Source: Salinicola endophyticus (GTDB lineage: Bacteria > Pseudomonadota > Gammaproteobacteria > Pseudomonadales > Halomonadaceae). From it: DNA of 64,000 nt. The first letter of the stretch is position 1; each line of letters begins with the position of its first letter. The notes under the pieces are model-generated. The model saw nothing but the letters and a program-made list of their open reading frames with translations. It was not told the origin of the DNA and searched no databases. The translations under genes were made by a program, and so were the position numbers. Shown here piece after piece: positions 1 to 8,700 of this stretch. The stretch lies in contig NZ_CP159578.1 in NCBI RefSeq assembly GCF_040536835.1, forward strand, positions 1,302,001-1,366,000, given 5' to 3'.

Positions 1-736
1 TGGGCGAGCTGGCGGCGGCCATCAGGGTGCGCCCGACGAAGCGGTTGAGACGCCGCGCCCAGCCGTACTTCATCGGCCGCTCGATATCGCAGAACAGAAT
101 CAGGCGGTCCTGATCCGAGCCGTTCTCCGCGCGGTGCAGGTAGGTCTCGTCGAACATCACCGCTTCACCGTCGCGCCAGCTGTACTTCTCGCCGTCGACA
201 TCGATATAGCAGCGGTCGTCGTTGGGTGTCACCAGCCCCAGGTGGTAGCGCAGCGAACCGGCGTAGGGGTCGCGGTGCAGGGTCAGATGGCTGCCGGCGG
301 GCAGCTCGGCGAACATCGCCGCCTTGACGTTGGGAATGCCGGCGAGCAGCTCGGTGGTACGCGGGCAGAGCTGGCGCGCGGAGGGGTGGCTCTCGCCGTA
401 CCACTTGAGATAGAAGCGCTTCCAGCCGCGGCGGAAGAAGGAGTTGAAGCCGGCATCGTCATAGCGCGAGGAGGCCTTGATATGGTCCTGCAGCGCCATC
501 GCCTCGTCGCGAATCTCCTGCCAGTTGCCGGTCAGACGCTCCAGCTCCGGGTAGTTGCCGAGGTCGTGATAGGGCTGGTCCTTGTCGCGGCCGAAGAGGG
601 TCATCAGCGCATTGATCGGCGCCATGAAGGTCGAGTGGTCGGAGATCTGACGCAGCGGCCGATGGCGCACTCGACCCCGATAGTGGGTATAGAGCACGCT
701 GGCAATGAACAGCAGGATGAGAATCCACTTGATCAT
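1..736 (-). CDS. lpxO: Lipid A 2-hydroxylase LpxO (aspartyl/asparaginyl beta-hydroxylase family), partial
   Basis: LpxO is an inner-membrane Fe(II)/2-oxoglutarate dioxygenase that adds a 2-hydroxyl to the secondary acyl chain of lipid A. The ATG at 736 opens MIKWILILLFIASVLY, a membrane anchor. About 245 residues are visible before the left edge cuts off the C-terminus; the family is usually near 300. The core carries the HRDPYAGSLRYHLGL block with the iron-binding H-x-D, then the DDRCYIDVDGEKYSWRDGE and FDETYLHRAEN blocks with the distal His, closely matching the enterobacterial LpxO pattern from memory. It stands alone on the minus strand, with about 110 bases separating it from the next gene. 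Confidence 0.9.
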   Translation of the reverse strand, partial: MIKWILILLFIASVLYTHYRGRVRHRPLRQISDHSTFMAPINALMTLFGRDKDQPYHDLGNYPELERLTGNWQEIRDEAMALQDHIKASSRYDDAGFNSFFRRGWKRFYLKWYGESHPSARQLCPRTTELLAGIPNVKAAMFAELPAGSHLTLHRDPYAGSLRYHLGLVTPNDDRCYIDVDGEKYSWRDGEAVMFDETYLHRAENGSDQDRLILFCDIERPMKYGWARRLNRFVGRTLMAAASSP

Positions 737-845
737 GGAGAGTCCGTTTCCATAGCAGAAGGTGTAAGGGTCAGGTGTCGGATATGAGAGTCAGGTCTCG
801 GGCGAGCGTCTCAGGGGATAGTGTGAGAGATAACTTTTTGCCTGC

Positions 846-1637
846 TCACGATTGTCGCGGAATCGTGACCAGCGTCAAGTGATAGCCATCCACCCGTGCC
901 ACCTGGCCAGTGAGCCTACGCCCCGCCGGCCACTGCGGTGACAGCGTCTTGCCCAGCTCCAGCGTGACCGCACCGGCGGCGGGCTGCCACGCGACCAGCC
1001 GAGCGTGGGGAAAGTAGAAGCGCTGGCGCACCAGCGGATAGAGCGCCTTGAACAGGCTCTCCTTGAGCGAGAACACCTGGGTCACGAAGGCCGCCTGCTG
1101 CGCCGGCGGCAGGCTTGCCAGCCACTCGCGCTCGCTCTCCACCAGAATCTGCGGCGCCAGGCGCTGCGCGCGGGCCGGGTCGAGCTCGCCCTCGGCATCC
1201 AGGCCGATACCGGCAAGGCACGAGCGCTTTGCCACCACGCTCGCTGCCAACCCCTGGCTATGGGTGATCGAGCCCACGCAGCCCGCGGGCCACAGCGGCA
1301 GGCGTTCGCTATCCGCCTGCGGCGTGGCGGGCGTGCCGGTGAGCGCGCCCAGCGCCTGCCGCGCGCACAAACGCCCGGCCAGATACTCGGCGCGGCGCTT
1401 GGCGGCGGCACTGGCCAGACGCTCCGGCAGGGCGACCTGCCACGCCGAGAGATCCGCCTCGCTCAGTGCATCGACAGCAAAGTGGAGCCGGGCACAGTGC
1501 GCCCCCGCGAGCGGCTGCGGCCAGGGCCAGGCGGTGCTTTCACCCTGGCAACCCGGCGGCAGCGTCTCAGATGAAGCGCTCGTGCTCACGGGCGCATCGG
1601 CGCCCATCCTCGGGCTCATACCGGCAGGCCCACTCAT
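846..1637 (-). CDS. 4'-phosphopantetheinyl transferase (EntD/Sfp superfamily)
   Basis: This 263-residue protein should transfer the phosphopantetheine arm of CoA to a serine of acyl- or peptidyl-carrier proteins. The superfamily motifs appear in order: GSITHSQG (EntD-type N-terminal block), GIGLDAE (Mg2+-binding Asp/Glu) and FSLKESLFKAL (the W/F-xxKES/A motif). EntD-type enzymes serve siderophore synthetases, but no NRPS is visible here, so the carrier protein is unknown. Its start lies 3 bases after the stop of the upstream YceI-like gene, so the two are probably co-transcribed. The first 40 residues are low complexity, and an internal Met could be the true start. Confidence 0.85.
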   Translation of the reverse strand: MSGPAGMSPRMGADAPVSTSASSETLPPGCQGESTAWPWPQPLAGAHCARLHFAVDALSEADLSAWQVALPERLASAAAKRRAEYLAGRLCARQALGALTGTPATPQADSERLPLWPAGCVGSITHSQGLAASVVAKRSCLAGIGLDAEGELDPARAQRLAPQILVESEREWLASLPPAQQAAFVTQVFSLKESLFKALYPLVRQRFYFPHARLVAWQPAAGAVTLELGKTLSPQWPAGRRLTGQVARVDGYHLTLVTIPRQS

Positions 1638-1640
1638 GAA

Positions 1641-2249
1641 TCAGCGGTCGACCAGCAGGGCATCGAGCGTGACCGGCACTTCATCGCCGATCTGCTGATA
1701 GCCCAGCAGCGAGAGGATCGTGCGCACGGTGCCGTTCTTCATCAGCTGCTTGCCATCCAGCGACACCGGCTCGGCGTTGCGCACTCGGACCCGATCCTCG
1801 GCCTCGCGGGTGAAGCGCACCGGCAGGCGCTCCTGGCGCTGCTCGCCGTTGGCATCGGTGCGCAGCTTCAGCACCTCGACGGTGGACTGCCCCACGCGCA
1901 GCGAGTTGATGCGCTCCGGCGGCAGCTGGGTCACCACCGTGACCAGGGTGGAGTTGGTCAGCGACGACATCCACGGCGGCAGTTGGCCCAGCCGATCCAG
2001 CAGATCGGTCTGGTTGAGCCGCACCGGCAGCCGCAGCGTGCCATCCGCGCTGATCTCGCCCTCCATGCGCTGGAGCGCGTGCTGATGGGGGATCCGCTGG
2101 CCGCTGCTGGTGATCTCGGTCACCTCCGCGGTGACCTTTGAGTGGCTGGGGTCCATCTGCCACGCCGCCTGCGCCACACCGCCGAACGCCGACGCGGCGC
2201 TCAGCAGGACGACGCCGGCAACGCGGCGTAAAAGCGTATTCGATGACAT
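1641..2249 (-). CDS. Secreted YceI-like periplasmic protein
   Basis: The ATG at 2249 is chosen over the longer frame because a GGGAGGA ribosome site sits just upstream and because it opens a clean Sec signal peptide (MSSNTLLRRVAGVVLLSAAS, cleavage near AQA-A). The mature part of about 175 residues begins WQMDPSHSKV, the usual opening of YceI lipocalin-like domains, which bind isoprenoid or amphiphilic ligands in the periplasm. The rest diverges from classical YceI, so the family call rests mainly on that opening and the beta-rich pattern. Ligand unknown. Confidence 0.6.
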   Translation of the reverse strand: MSSNTLLRRVAGVVLLSAASAFGGVAQAAWQMDPSHSKVTAEVTEITSSGQRIPHQHALQRMEGEISADGTLRLPVRLNQTDLLDRLGQLPPWMSSLTNSTLVTVVTQLPPERINSLRVGQSTVEVLKLRTDANGEQRQERLPVRFTREAEDRVRVRNAEPVSLDGKQLMKNGTVRTILSLLGYQQIGDEVPVTLDALLVDR

Positions 2250-2332
2250 GGTGTCCTCCCTGGACAGAGACGAGCGGGGCAACGTCTGGTCTGCGCCCCC
2301 GGCTTTGGGTATCATACGGCTCCCGCGTTTCA

Positions 2333-2409
<77 letters not shown>

Positions 2410-2786
2410 CAGTTTCCCGTCTTTCAGGTCTACCCCGGACCATTTCAGGGCTCGAGTGCCTACTCTCGAACTGCCTATATCCAAGCACCAGCTTCTCCAA
2501 CTGATGCGCTTCGCGCGCTCGACCCCGCGATTGGCGCTATGCCGTGCTGCCCGCGCAGACGAACGGCGTGCCGGGCCGATCTCTTGGGCAACGCCCAGGC
2601 GGTTCGGTTCAGCGCGTTGTGCTGTTCAGAGGGGGCATGGAATGCCTGGCTGGTAGATCAGCGAAGAGCGCGAGGGATGTTAAGTCCCTCGTCAGGTTGT
2701 ATTGGCTGACGCGACTTCGCTTGCTGGGGAAGGCTACGCGCGGCAGCGGTGGCATCGTTGGTTAGGGGAAAACAGGACTTCGCCCC
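2410..2786. other. Intergenic, no gene seen
   Basis: This stretch lies between the tRNA and the nuclease gene. The only ORFs are short and lack ribosome sites or recognisable content. A 7-bp inverted repeat (CGAGGGA at 2671-2677, TCCCTCG at 2685-2691) has no T-tract. No integrase remnant or attachment-site duplication was recognised. Confidence 0.5.
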
Positions 2787-3896
2787 TCAGTTGATGCCCC
2801 AGGCCTGCTTCAAACGGGTAACGGTGTGTTCCCACTTCGGGGTTGTCGGCTTGCACACGGTGTTCTGGTTGCCGAATAGACCCACCTCGCTGAATGCCTG
2901 CGATGTAGGGAATGAGGTTACCCAGCGAACAGGCACGAGGTACTCCGCTGTCTCCTCCTCTCCCTCTGCCACCGATCGGTGGATGTGCGGATATTCGTTC
3001 AGGGTGACGATCTCTTGTAGCCGAGAGGGCCCCTGTTCCGTCTCGACCATGAATTGATCGGCGCGGCAGCGCTCTCCCATCACCTCGGCGACTCCGACAT
3101 AGCCGGTTTTGGGGATGTTGACCCAGACACGGTCTCCCTCCGAGAGCATCGCCAACGTTTTCGAGTACCAGGCCGCACCGCCGCCCGCGATGAAGCCATA
3201 GCGGCGTGCCAGCTCCCAAGGCCGGTCATCGCCGAAGGAGGCGTAGAACTCGCCGTTCCAGGGCGATTTACGTGTCTTGCGCACGGCTGGTTGAGTGGGT
3301 TCGTCCGGGTCGATCATCCAGGCGCGACTGAGATAGTGGTTACCCTGATCCTCGAAGGCTGAGAAGAACATGGCATTGATCGAGAGCTGGGCATGCGCGT
3401 TGAGGTAGTTGATGATCCGTTCGCTACTGGCGTCGAGCTGGGTGGCGACGACGACCAGTTGGTGATTCTCGTTGAGGGTGACGCTATCCAGCGGGATGCC
3501 GAACTTGGCCTCGAACGCCTCCTCGAGAGACGCGTGAGGGCGCTGATGGCGTTCGGCGAAGGCCTGGTATATCTCGATCAGCTGGTAGTCGGCCAGGGTG
3601 ACGATCCAGGAGGCATAGTCGATGGCCTGAGCCACCACGTCGCGGGGCGTCTTGTCGCGCTTGAGCTCGATGACGATGACCGTGCCGTTGGCGTCGATGG
3701 CCAGCAGGTCGATCAGCTTGTCGAAGCCGGTGCGTACCTGCCGGCCGATTAGCAGCCAGTCTCGATTGAGGATCGAGACATCCTGCATGATCTGCTCTTC
3801 CAGCAGCCCCTCGTCAGCCAAGCCCGTAGGCCGCAGTTTTTGCGGCAACTCGCCCGTCGTACCTGCCAGCTTCCAGATGCCTTGCTCAATGGCCAT
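2787..3896 (-). CDS. PD-(D/E)XK nuclease, DUF91/NucS-like, in the restriction island
   Basis: This 369-residue protein has an N-terminal endonuclease domain of the DUF91/NucS kind. E34 precedes the core, D63 sits in FDKLIDLLAID, the E-x-K pair is E77-L-K79 in VIVIELKRD, and Q90-xxx-Y94 follows, the arrangement of a PD-(D/E)XK active site. The C-terminal 150 residues (WYSKTLAMLSEGDRVWVN, GYVGVAEV) look like a small beta-barrel that could bind nucleic acid; this is inference. It lies downstream of hsdRMS on the same strand, separated by a decayed segment of about 340 bases, and is likely another defence or DNA-repair nuclease. Substrate unknown. Confidence 0.7.
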   Translation of the reverse strand: MAIEQGIWKLAGTTGELPQKLRPTGLADEGLLEEQIMQDVSILNRDWLLIGRQVRTGFDKLIDLLAIDANGTVIVIELKRDKTPRDVVAQAIDYASWIVTLADYQLIEIYQAFAERHQRPHASLEEAFEAKFGIPLDSVTLNENHQLVVVATQLDASSERIINYLNAHAQLSINAMFFSAFEDQGNHYLSRAWMIDPDEPTQPAVRKTRKSPWNGEFYASFGDDRPWELARRYGFIAGGGAAWYSKTLAMLSEGDRVWVNIPKTGYVGVAEVMGERCRADQFMVETEQGPSRLQEIVTLNEYPHIHRSVAEGEEETAEYLVPVRWVTSFPTSQAFSEVGLFGNQNTVCKPTTPKWEHTVTRLKQAWGIN

Positions 3897-4238
3897 TTAG
3901 GCGCCTTCTTGCGGTTTGGTTGTGAATAGCGTTGCTTAGCCCATGGGGGATGCTATTTCATGGTTGTCTACACGGCCCCCGCTTCTTGGCTCTCACGAGC
4001 TTACGCGGGGGCTTGGTTGTATTCTCGCCGCCTTACTTGGTTCACCAGCGCGCCCAGCCCGATGGAGCTCCCATATCCTCCAGCGATAGCCTCCGCCTGG
4101 AATGCGGCACAACGAGCCTGCAACCGTCGATGCCACCCGGTATTGAGCAGACTGCCTTGATGACATTACGCCCAATGCTTCTTAGGGTGAGCAGCGCCAA
4201 CGGCTCTTGAAACGACTTCCACGGGCGATCGTAAGCCA
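3897..4238. other. Decayed segment between hsdS and the nuclease gene
   Basis: The minus strand holds the truncated Abi-like start described separately. In another frame a stop-to-stop fragment ends RRREYNQAPA-stop and reads like the C-terminus of a lost gene. A nested hairpin lies at 3975-4012. No intact gene is seen. The mixture suggests a past deletion or mobile-element excision. Confidence 0.4.
3975..4012 (-). other. Nested hairpin with GNRA-type tetraloop
   Basis: On the minus strand an 8-bp stem GCCCCCGC/GCGGGGGC encloses an internal loop and then a 4-bp stem GCTC/GAGC capped by GTGA, a GNRA tetraloop. There is no T-tract, so it is a weak candidate as a simple terminator. It may be the end of a former mobile element or a structured 3' end. 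Confidence 0.4.
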
Positions 4239-4239
4239 T
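4042..4239 (-). pseudogene. Truncated Abi_2-like ORF overlapping the hsdS stop
   Basis: The ORF starts at an ATG overlapping the hsdS stop as TGATG, the usual coupling for a real operon gene. Its first 16 residues, MAYDRPWKSFQEPLAL, look like the start of the Abi_2 (AbiD/AbiF) abortive-infection family. After that the similarity vanishes and the frame stops at 65 residues, whereas the family runs near 300. I read it as the 5' stump of a phage-defence gene whose body was deleted. Confidence 0.4.
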
Positions 4240-6020
4240 CAGCCCACCGCCTGTTCCACTACCGTTTCGATAAGGTGTTTGCGGGTCTCGCCGGCCTTGG
4301 CCAGGCGAACCTTGAGCTGGTCGCAGAGGGCCATCAGCTTGTCGACTTTATCGACGATGCGCTTTTGCTCTTCAAATGGGGGCAGCGGAGTAGATGCACT
4401 CCTTATGAGACCGACATTCAATGTTGGCTGTGCCAAAGTTCGCGTATCCTTGCCGAACCTAACTTGCATGAACTCTGTTTGCAATAGCATCAGGATATAG
4501 CTTTCTGAAACCAGCTTGGTGGGCATGATTCGGCAAATCGCTCGTGCAATATTCGCTCCCTTCCAGCTGTTTGGAGCTACACCAAGTTTTCCGATGCTTC
4601 CCACGACACAGAGAAGGATCTCTCCTCCATTAAGTCGAGTCTTAGCGAATTTTTTGTCAACCTCATGGGAGATGCTTTTCTCTGGCTGATCAGAAGGGTT
4701 GCTCAAAGACAGGTCAGCAACCCTAACTAAAGGGACGCCATTTTTTGGCTCAGGACCAGGAACAAGTACGCCGTAAGAAATAGAAAATTTCGGATCTACA
4801 ATATTTTCAAACCGAGTCCAGGCCCAATCTTTTGGAAGTTCAAAGAGAAAGTCATCTTCAGTTACGTCAGGAATTTTCTTTGTCTTCTTGATCTTCCCCT
4901 CCTTGACCAGTTGCGCCTTCTCCTCGGCAATTCTTTCCAGCAGCACACTGGCGGGCTCGTCGCCGGGGTCCTGCTCCACCAGTCGTCCCATCACCGCCAA
5001 TTGGAGGATGGTCTTCTTGAGCTTGTCGATGCTGGCTTCTGTGGTGAACAGGGTATCGAAGTGCTCGGCTACGCGGGCCCAATTCTCGGTTGATTCGGCG
5101 GCATCCGTGGAGCGGGTGAGGGCATCGAGCAGGGTATCGACCAACACCTCATGGGCTTCAAGCTGATCGCCGACCTGCTGCTCTAGGCGGTCGCAGAGGG
5201 CCATTAGCTCGTCGACTTTTTCTACGATGCGGTGTTGTTCACTCAAGGGAGGTAATGGAACTGCAAGCAGCTTTACTGAACCTGAGTTTAATTCAACTTG
5301 TTTAGTGCTTCCTGATACCAAGGAGTCTTTATGGTCAGGCTCTATTCTTTTCTGAATGCTGGGAGATGAAATGTAATTCAGGATATGACATGGCTCGGTA
5401 ATCAGTGGGCGAACTATTGTCACATGTGAATCGACAACAGTTGAGTGCTGCGGCTCTTTAACTACAATGGCTCGGCCAACAGTACCTGTGCCTGTAGAGT
5501 TCCAGAGGATGTCGTTTTTTCGGATATATCGCTCATCCTGATAGCCATTCAGGCTGTTGTCATCGACAAAGCGCGTGGTGCTTAGATTCAATCCTGACCA
5601 TTGGACGCATTTCTGAGAAATAACCCGTACCTTGCCTGATTCTGCGTATTTCGGGCCCTTTCCACGCTGGATATATTCACTGACGGCCTCCATGCGAGCC
5701 CAAGCCCACCCTTCTGGCAGCCCAAACGGTTTCTCTTCGTCCGCCACTTCCTTCAGGTTCTTCGGCTTCTTGATCTTCCCTTCCTTGACCAGCCGGGTCT
5801 TTTCTTCGGCGATACGATCCAATAGCACGCTGGCGGGCTCTTCGCTCGGGTCTTGCTCCACCAGTTTGCCGCGCACGGCGAGCTCCAGGATCAGCTCGCG
5901 CAGCTTCTTGATACCGGTGAGTTCGATTTTCCCGTTGTTGCCACGCCCCGTGCCGCTTTTGTGCGTCACGGCGCCGGTCCAGAGGTCGAGATGGTCGGTT
6001 ATCAGCTCCTTAGTGCTCAT
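4239..6020 (-). CDS. hsdS: Type I restriction-modification specificity subunit HsdS
   Basis: HsdS sets the DNA target of the type I complex through two target recognition domains. The 593-residue protein shows the two-fold repeat plan. A conserved block near residues 40-90 (LILELAVRGKLVEQDP, then EEPASVLLDRIAEEK) recurs near residue 335 (ILQLAVMGRLVEQDPGDEP). Each variable domain ends in a helical dimerisation spacer (EQHRIVEKVDELMALCDRL and EQKRIVDKVDKLMALCDQL). The variable domains (about 4380-4860 and 5230-5690) are visibly poorer in GC than the rest, as expected for exchanged recognition domains. Its ATG overlaps the hsdM stop by 3 bases, indicating translational coupling. Confidence 0.95.
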   Translation of the reverse strand: MSTKELITDHLDLWTGAVTHKSGTGRGNNGKIELTGIKKLRELILELAVRGKLVEQDPSEEPASVLLDRIAEEKTRLVKEGKIKKPKNLKEVADEEKPFGLPEGWAWARMEAVSEYIQRGKGPKYAESGKVRVISQKCVQWSGLNLSTTRFVDDNSLNGYQDERYIRKNDILWNSTGTGTVGRAIVVKEPQHSTVVDSHVTIVRPLITEPCHILNYISSPSIQKRIEPDHKDSLVSGSTKQVELNSGSVKLLAVPLPPLSEQHRIVEKVDELMALCDRLEQQVGDQLEAHEVLVDTLLDALTRSTDAAESTENWARVAEHFDTLFTTEASIDKLKKTILQLAVMGRLVEQDPGDEPASVLLERIAEEKAQLVKEGKIKKTKKIPDVTEDDFLFELPKDWAWTRFENIVDPKFSISYGVLVPGPEPKNGVPLVRVADLSLSNPSDQPEKSISHEVDKKFAKTRLNGGEILLCVVGSIGKLGVAPNSWKGANIARAICRIMPTKLVSESYILMLLQTEFMQVRFGKDTRTLAQPTLNVGLIRSASTPLPPFEEQKRIVDKVDKLMALCDQLKVRLAKAGETRKHLIETVVEQAVG

Positions 6021-7522
6021 ACCGACTCCTCAGTTTGTTGCTGTTCGGCCTGGTCTTGAGGCGTTCGGCTGAGCGCGTCGCCGAGCACGGTCTTCAACTG
6101 ATCGCGCAGCTCCTGGATCTCGGCCTGCTGGCGAGCGTATTGTGCGAGTAGCTCGTCGGGGTCGTGGCTGACCTGCTCTTCCTGCCAGGGGTTCTTGATG
6201 TCCAGGTTGTAGTTGCGCGCCTTGATCTCCTCGATGCCGACCTTCCAGGCCTGCTCGGTTTCCTGGCGGCTGGCGAAGCCATCGGCCTCGTCGCCCCACC
6301 AGTCGATCTCGGTGGCGAACTCCTCGACGCGCATAGGCTTGGTCTTGTTGTAGTTCTTATAGCCCTCTGGATAGGGGTGCTCGTAGTACCACACCTGTTC
6401 GGTCGGCTGGCCCTTGGTGAAAAACAGCAGGTTGGTCTTGATGCCGGTGTAGGGGTTGAACACGCCGTTGGGCAGGCGAACGATGGTGTGCAGGTTGCAC
6501 TCGCTGAGCAGCTTTTCCTTGAGGCGCGTCTTCATGCCCTCGCCGAACAGGAAACCGTCCGGCAGCACCACGGCGGCGCGGCCTTCATATTTCAGCAGGC
6601 GGATGAACAGCGCCAGGAACAGATCGGCGGTTTCACGAGTGCGGAATTCCGCCGGGAAGTTGTTCTCGATGCCATCTTCTTCGGTGCCACCAAACGGTGG
6701 GTTAGCGACGATGACATCGACACGTTCCTTCGGACCCCAGTCACGGTAAGGGCGATTCAGGGTGTTGTCGTGACGAATCTGGCTGGGCACCTCGATGCCG
6801 TGCAGGATCATGTTGGTGGTGGCCAACAGGTGCGGCAGCGGTTTCTTCTCCCAGCCGTAGATGCTGCGTTGCAGTGTTTGCTCGTCGTCCGGGGTCTGCA
6901 CATAGTGCTTGCGCTTGTGTTCGATGGCGCAGGTCAGGAAGCCACCAGTGCCGCAGGCCGGATCCAGCACGGTCTCGGCGAGCTTGGGATCGATGCGGTT
7001 GACCATGAACTCGGTCACGGCGCGCGGTGTGTAGAACTCACCGGCATTACCGGCGCTTTGCAGGTCCTTGAGGATCTGCTCGTACATGTCGCCGAAGGCG
7101 TGACGCTGCTGAGAGGCGTTGAAGTCGATACCGTCTTCGATGCGGTTGATCACCTGGCGCAGCAGTTGGCCGGACTTCATGTAGTTGTAGGCGTCTTCGA
7201 ACACGCTGCGGATGACGGCGGCGCGGGCGTCGCCGCCGGCATCCAGCTGTTGCAACCTTGGAAAGAGGGTGTTGTCGATGAAGCCCTTCAGGCCATCGCC
7301 AGTCAGCCCCTCCGAGTTAGCGGCCCAGCTTCTCCAGCGCAATTGCTCGGGGATGGGGCTCACGTAGTCGTCATAGACCAGCTCCCATTCCCGTTCACGG
7401 TCATCGTAGATTTTCAGGAACAGCATCCAGACCAGCTGGCCGATGCGCTGGGCGTCGCCGTCGACGCCGACGTCTTTGCGCATGATGTCCTGGATGCTCT
7501 TGATGGTGGTGCTGATGCTCAT
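6017..7522 (-). CDS. hsdM: Type I restriction-modification methyltransferase HsdM
   Basis: HsdM is the N6-adenine methyltransferase of the complex. The start at 7522 (MSISTTIKSIQDIMRKD) is preferred over an ATG 18 bases upstream because it matches the usual HsdM N-terminus. The AdoMet-binding motif I is DPACGTGGF (188-196) and catalytic motif IV is NPPFGG (274-279), in the N-x-x-x order of gamma-class amino-methyltransferases. The helical N-terminal HsdM_N domain and a coiled C-terminus for HsdS contact are present. The 501-residue length is normal. The next gene downstream is hsdS, with an overlapping start. Confidence 0.95.
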   Translation of the reverse strand: MSISTTIKSIQDIMRKDVGVDGDAQRIGQLVWMLFLKIYDDREREWELVYDDYVSPIPEQLRWRSWAANSEGLTGDGLKGFIDNTLFPRLQQLDAGGDARAAVIRSVFEDAYNYMKSGQLLRQVINRIEDGIDFNASQQRHAFGDMYEQILKDLQSAGNAGEFYTPRAVTEFMVNRIDPKLAETVLDPACGTGGFLTCAIEHKRKHYVQTPDDEQTLQRSIYGWEKKPLPHLLATTNMILHGIEVPSQIRHDNTLNRPYRDWGPKERVDVIVANPPFGGTEEDGIENNFPAEFRTRETADLFLALFIRLLKYEGRAAVVLPDGFLFGEGMKTRLKEKLLSECNLHTIVRLPNGVFNPYTGIKTNLLFFTKGQPTEQVWYYEHPYPEGYKNYNKTKPMRVEEFATEIDWWGDEADGFASRQETEQAWKVGIEEIKARNYNLDIKNPWQEEQVSHDPDELLAQYARQQAEIQELRDQLKTVLGDALSRTPQDQAEQQQTEESV

Positions 7523-7532
7523 GAAATAGGGG

Positions 7533-8678
7533 TCATCCAAGGTGGGAAATAAGCCATGGCCACAATTCTACAGCATGGGTGGCGACCCATGAATAGAAAC
7601 GTGTTAGCAAAGAAAACCACTCCTGAAGTGATCTGTAAATGTCGGAAGGCGTTGTGCTGAGCGTTGCGATGGCTGTAAAGATTACCGTTATGATCACAAG
7701 GACGATGTTTAGTTTTTTGTACTGTTTTTCGACTCTTTGCTGGCTGGCCGCTTGTGCCTCTTTCTGTTCCCGGTACGCGTTGGTGAGCCTCTTGTGATTC
7801 AATATTTCCTGCTCGAATCTTTCTCGTTCTTCAGCGTGCAATTGCTTCAGGCGCTGGTTCTCTTGATGCCAAAGTTGTTGCTCTTTCTGCCAGGCTTTAT
7901 TTTGATTTGCGTAAAATTGGTGCCTTTGTTGGATGTCTTCTTTCTTGCGTTCCTCTTCAATGAGTTCGGCAATGCCTGATAGTTGCTGGACTAGTTCGTT
8001 GTGCAGTTCATCGATGTGCCAGTGTGTTTTTAGTTTTTTCCAAACGGCCAAAAGCTCGTGCCGGTCGAGCTCGACAGGTTGGCCAAAGTAGTCAGTGGCA
8101 TTGTAGGAGAGCACCTCCTTGTAAAGCTTGGAAAGCTCTGAAGAGTTGCCGCTGTTGATGGAGTCGACCAGCTTTTCTATGCAGCGTTGAATCACTCTGC
8201 CATAGGCTACCGTTAGCGCAAGGCATAATAGGACGCGATGAAATTGGTGTTCGTCATTGGATACGTAGACAAGCCCTTTTCTGTCTGTGACAAAATCGCG
8301 ATCTCGAGTTGTCTCTACAAAGCTGGATAGCCCCAGGGCATTAGAATGCCTCAAGAATTCGGAAGACTGGCGGCGCATGTCTTCTCTGGAAACAGCCTGT
8401 TCTCGAGGCAGCCACATGGCCTTGGCTAAATAATTGCTTTCTTCGTCCGCAGCTTTGGGGGAGTCCGAGAACTCGACTTTCAGCTCTATCTTGAAAAGGC
8501 TTCGGCTAAATTTTTTTTGGAAGAAGCCCAGGTGCCAGATTTTTCCATCATGGCTCTCTGTAAAACTAGCGCTTCTGAGAATTGGCGCTAGCAAGAAGCC
8601 AATGCCTTTGTCATCGATCCTGAGCCATTTTTCATGGCTTTCGTTTGCAGATGATTTCGAAATATAGGCGTATCTCAA
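7533..8678 (-). CDS. Unknown coiled-coil membrane protein inside the hsd operon
   Basis: I do not recognise this 381-residue protein. It appears to start at TTG 8678, preceded by AAGAG at 9 bases, 22 bases after the hsdR stop; it ends 10 bases before hsdM. Residues 1-220 look globular. Residues about 222-320 are a highly charged, Gln/Glu/Arg-rich coiled coil. Residues about 324-341 (LNIVLVIITVIFTAIATL) form a transmembrane helix, and the Trp-rich tail may insert as well. The gene is clearly lower in GC than its neighbours, suggesting separate acquisition. Its place between hsdR and hsdM suggests a defence-related role such as membrane anchoring or an abortive effector, but nothing in the sequence proves one. 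Confidence 0.75.
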   Translation of the reverse strand: MRYAYISKSSANESHEKWLRIDDKGIGFLLAPILRSASFTESHDGKIWHLGFFQKKFSRSLFKIELKVEFSDSPKAADEESNYLAKAMWLPREQAVSREDMRRQSSEFLRHSNALGLSSFVETTRDRDFVTDRKGLVYVSNDEHQFHRVLLCLALTVAYGRVIQRCIEKLVDSINSGNSSELSKLYKEVLSYNATDYFGQPVELDRHELLAVWKKLKTHWHIDELHNELVQQLSGIAELIEEERKKEDIQQRHQFYANQNKAWQKEQQLWHQENQRLKQLHAEERERFEQEILNHKRLTNAYREQKEAQAASQQRVEKQYKKLNIVLVIITVIFTAIATLSTTPSDIYRSLQEWFSLLTRFYSWVATHAVELWPWLISHLG

Positions 8679-8700
8679 GGTGTCATGCTCTTATTGATCT

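Noticed and set aside
6164..7552. 462-codon plus-strand ORF antisense to hsdM
   Set aside because: hsdM motifs on the minus strand are decisive, and the ORF shows no domain.
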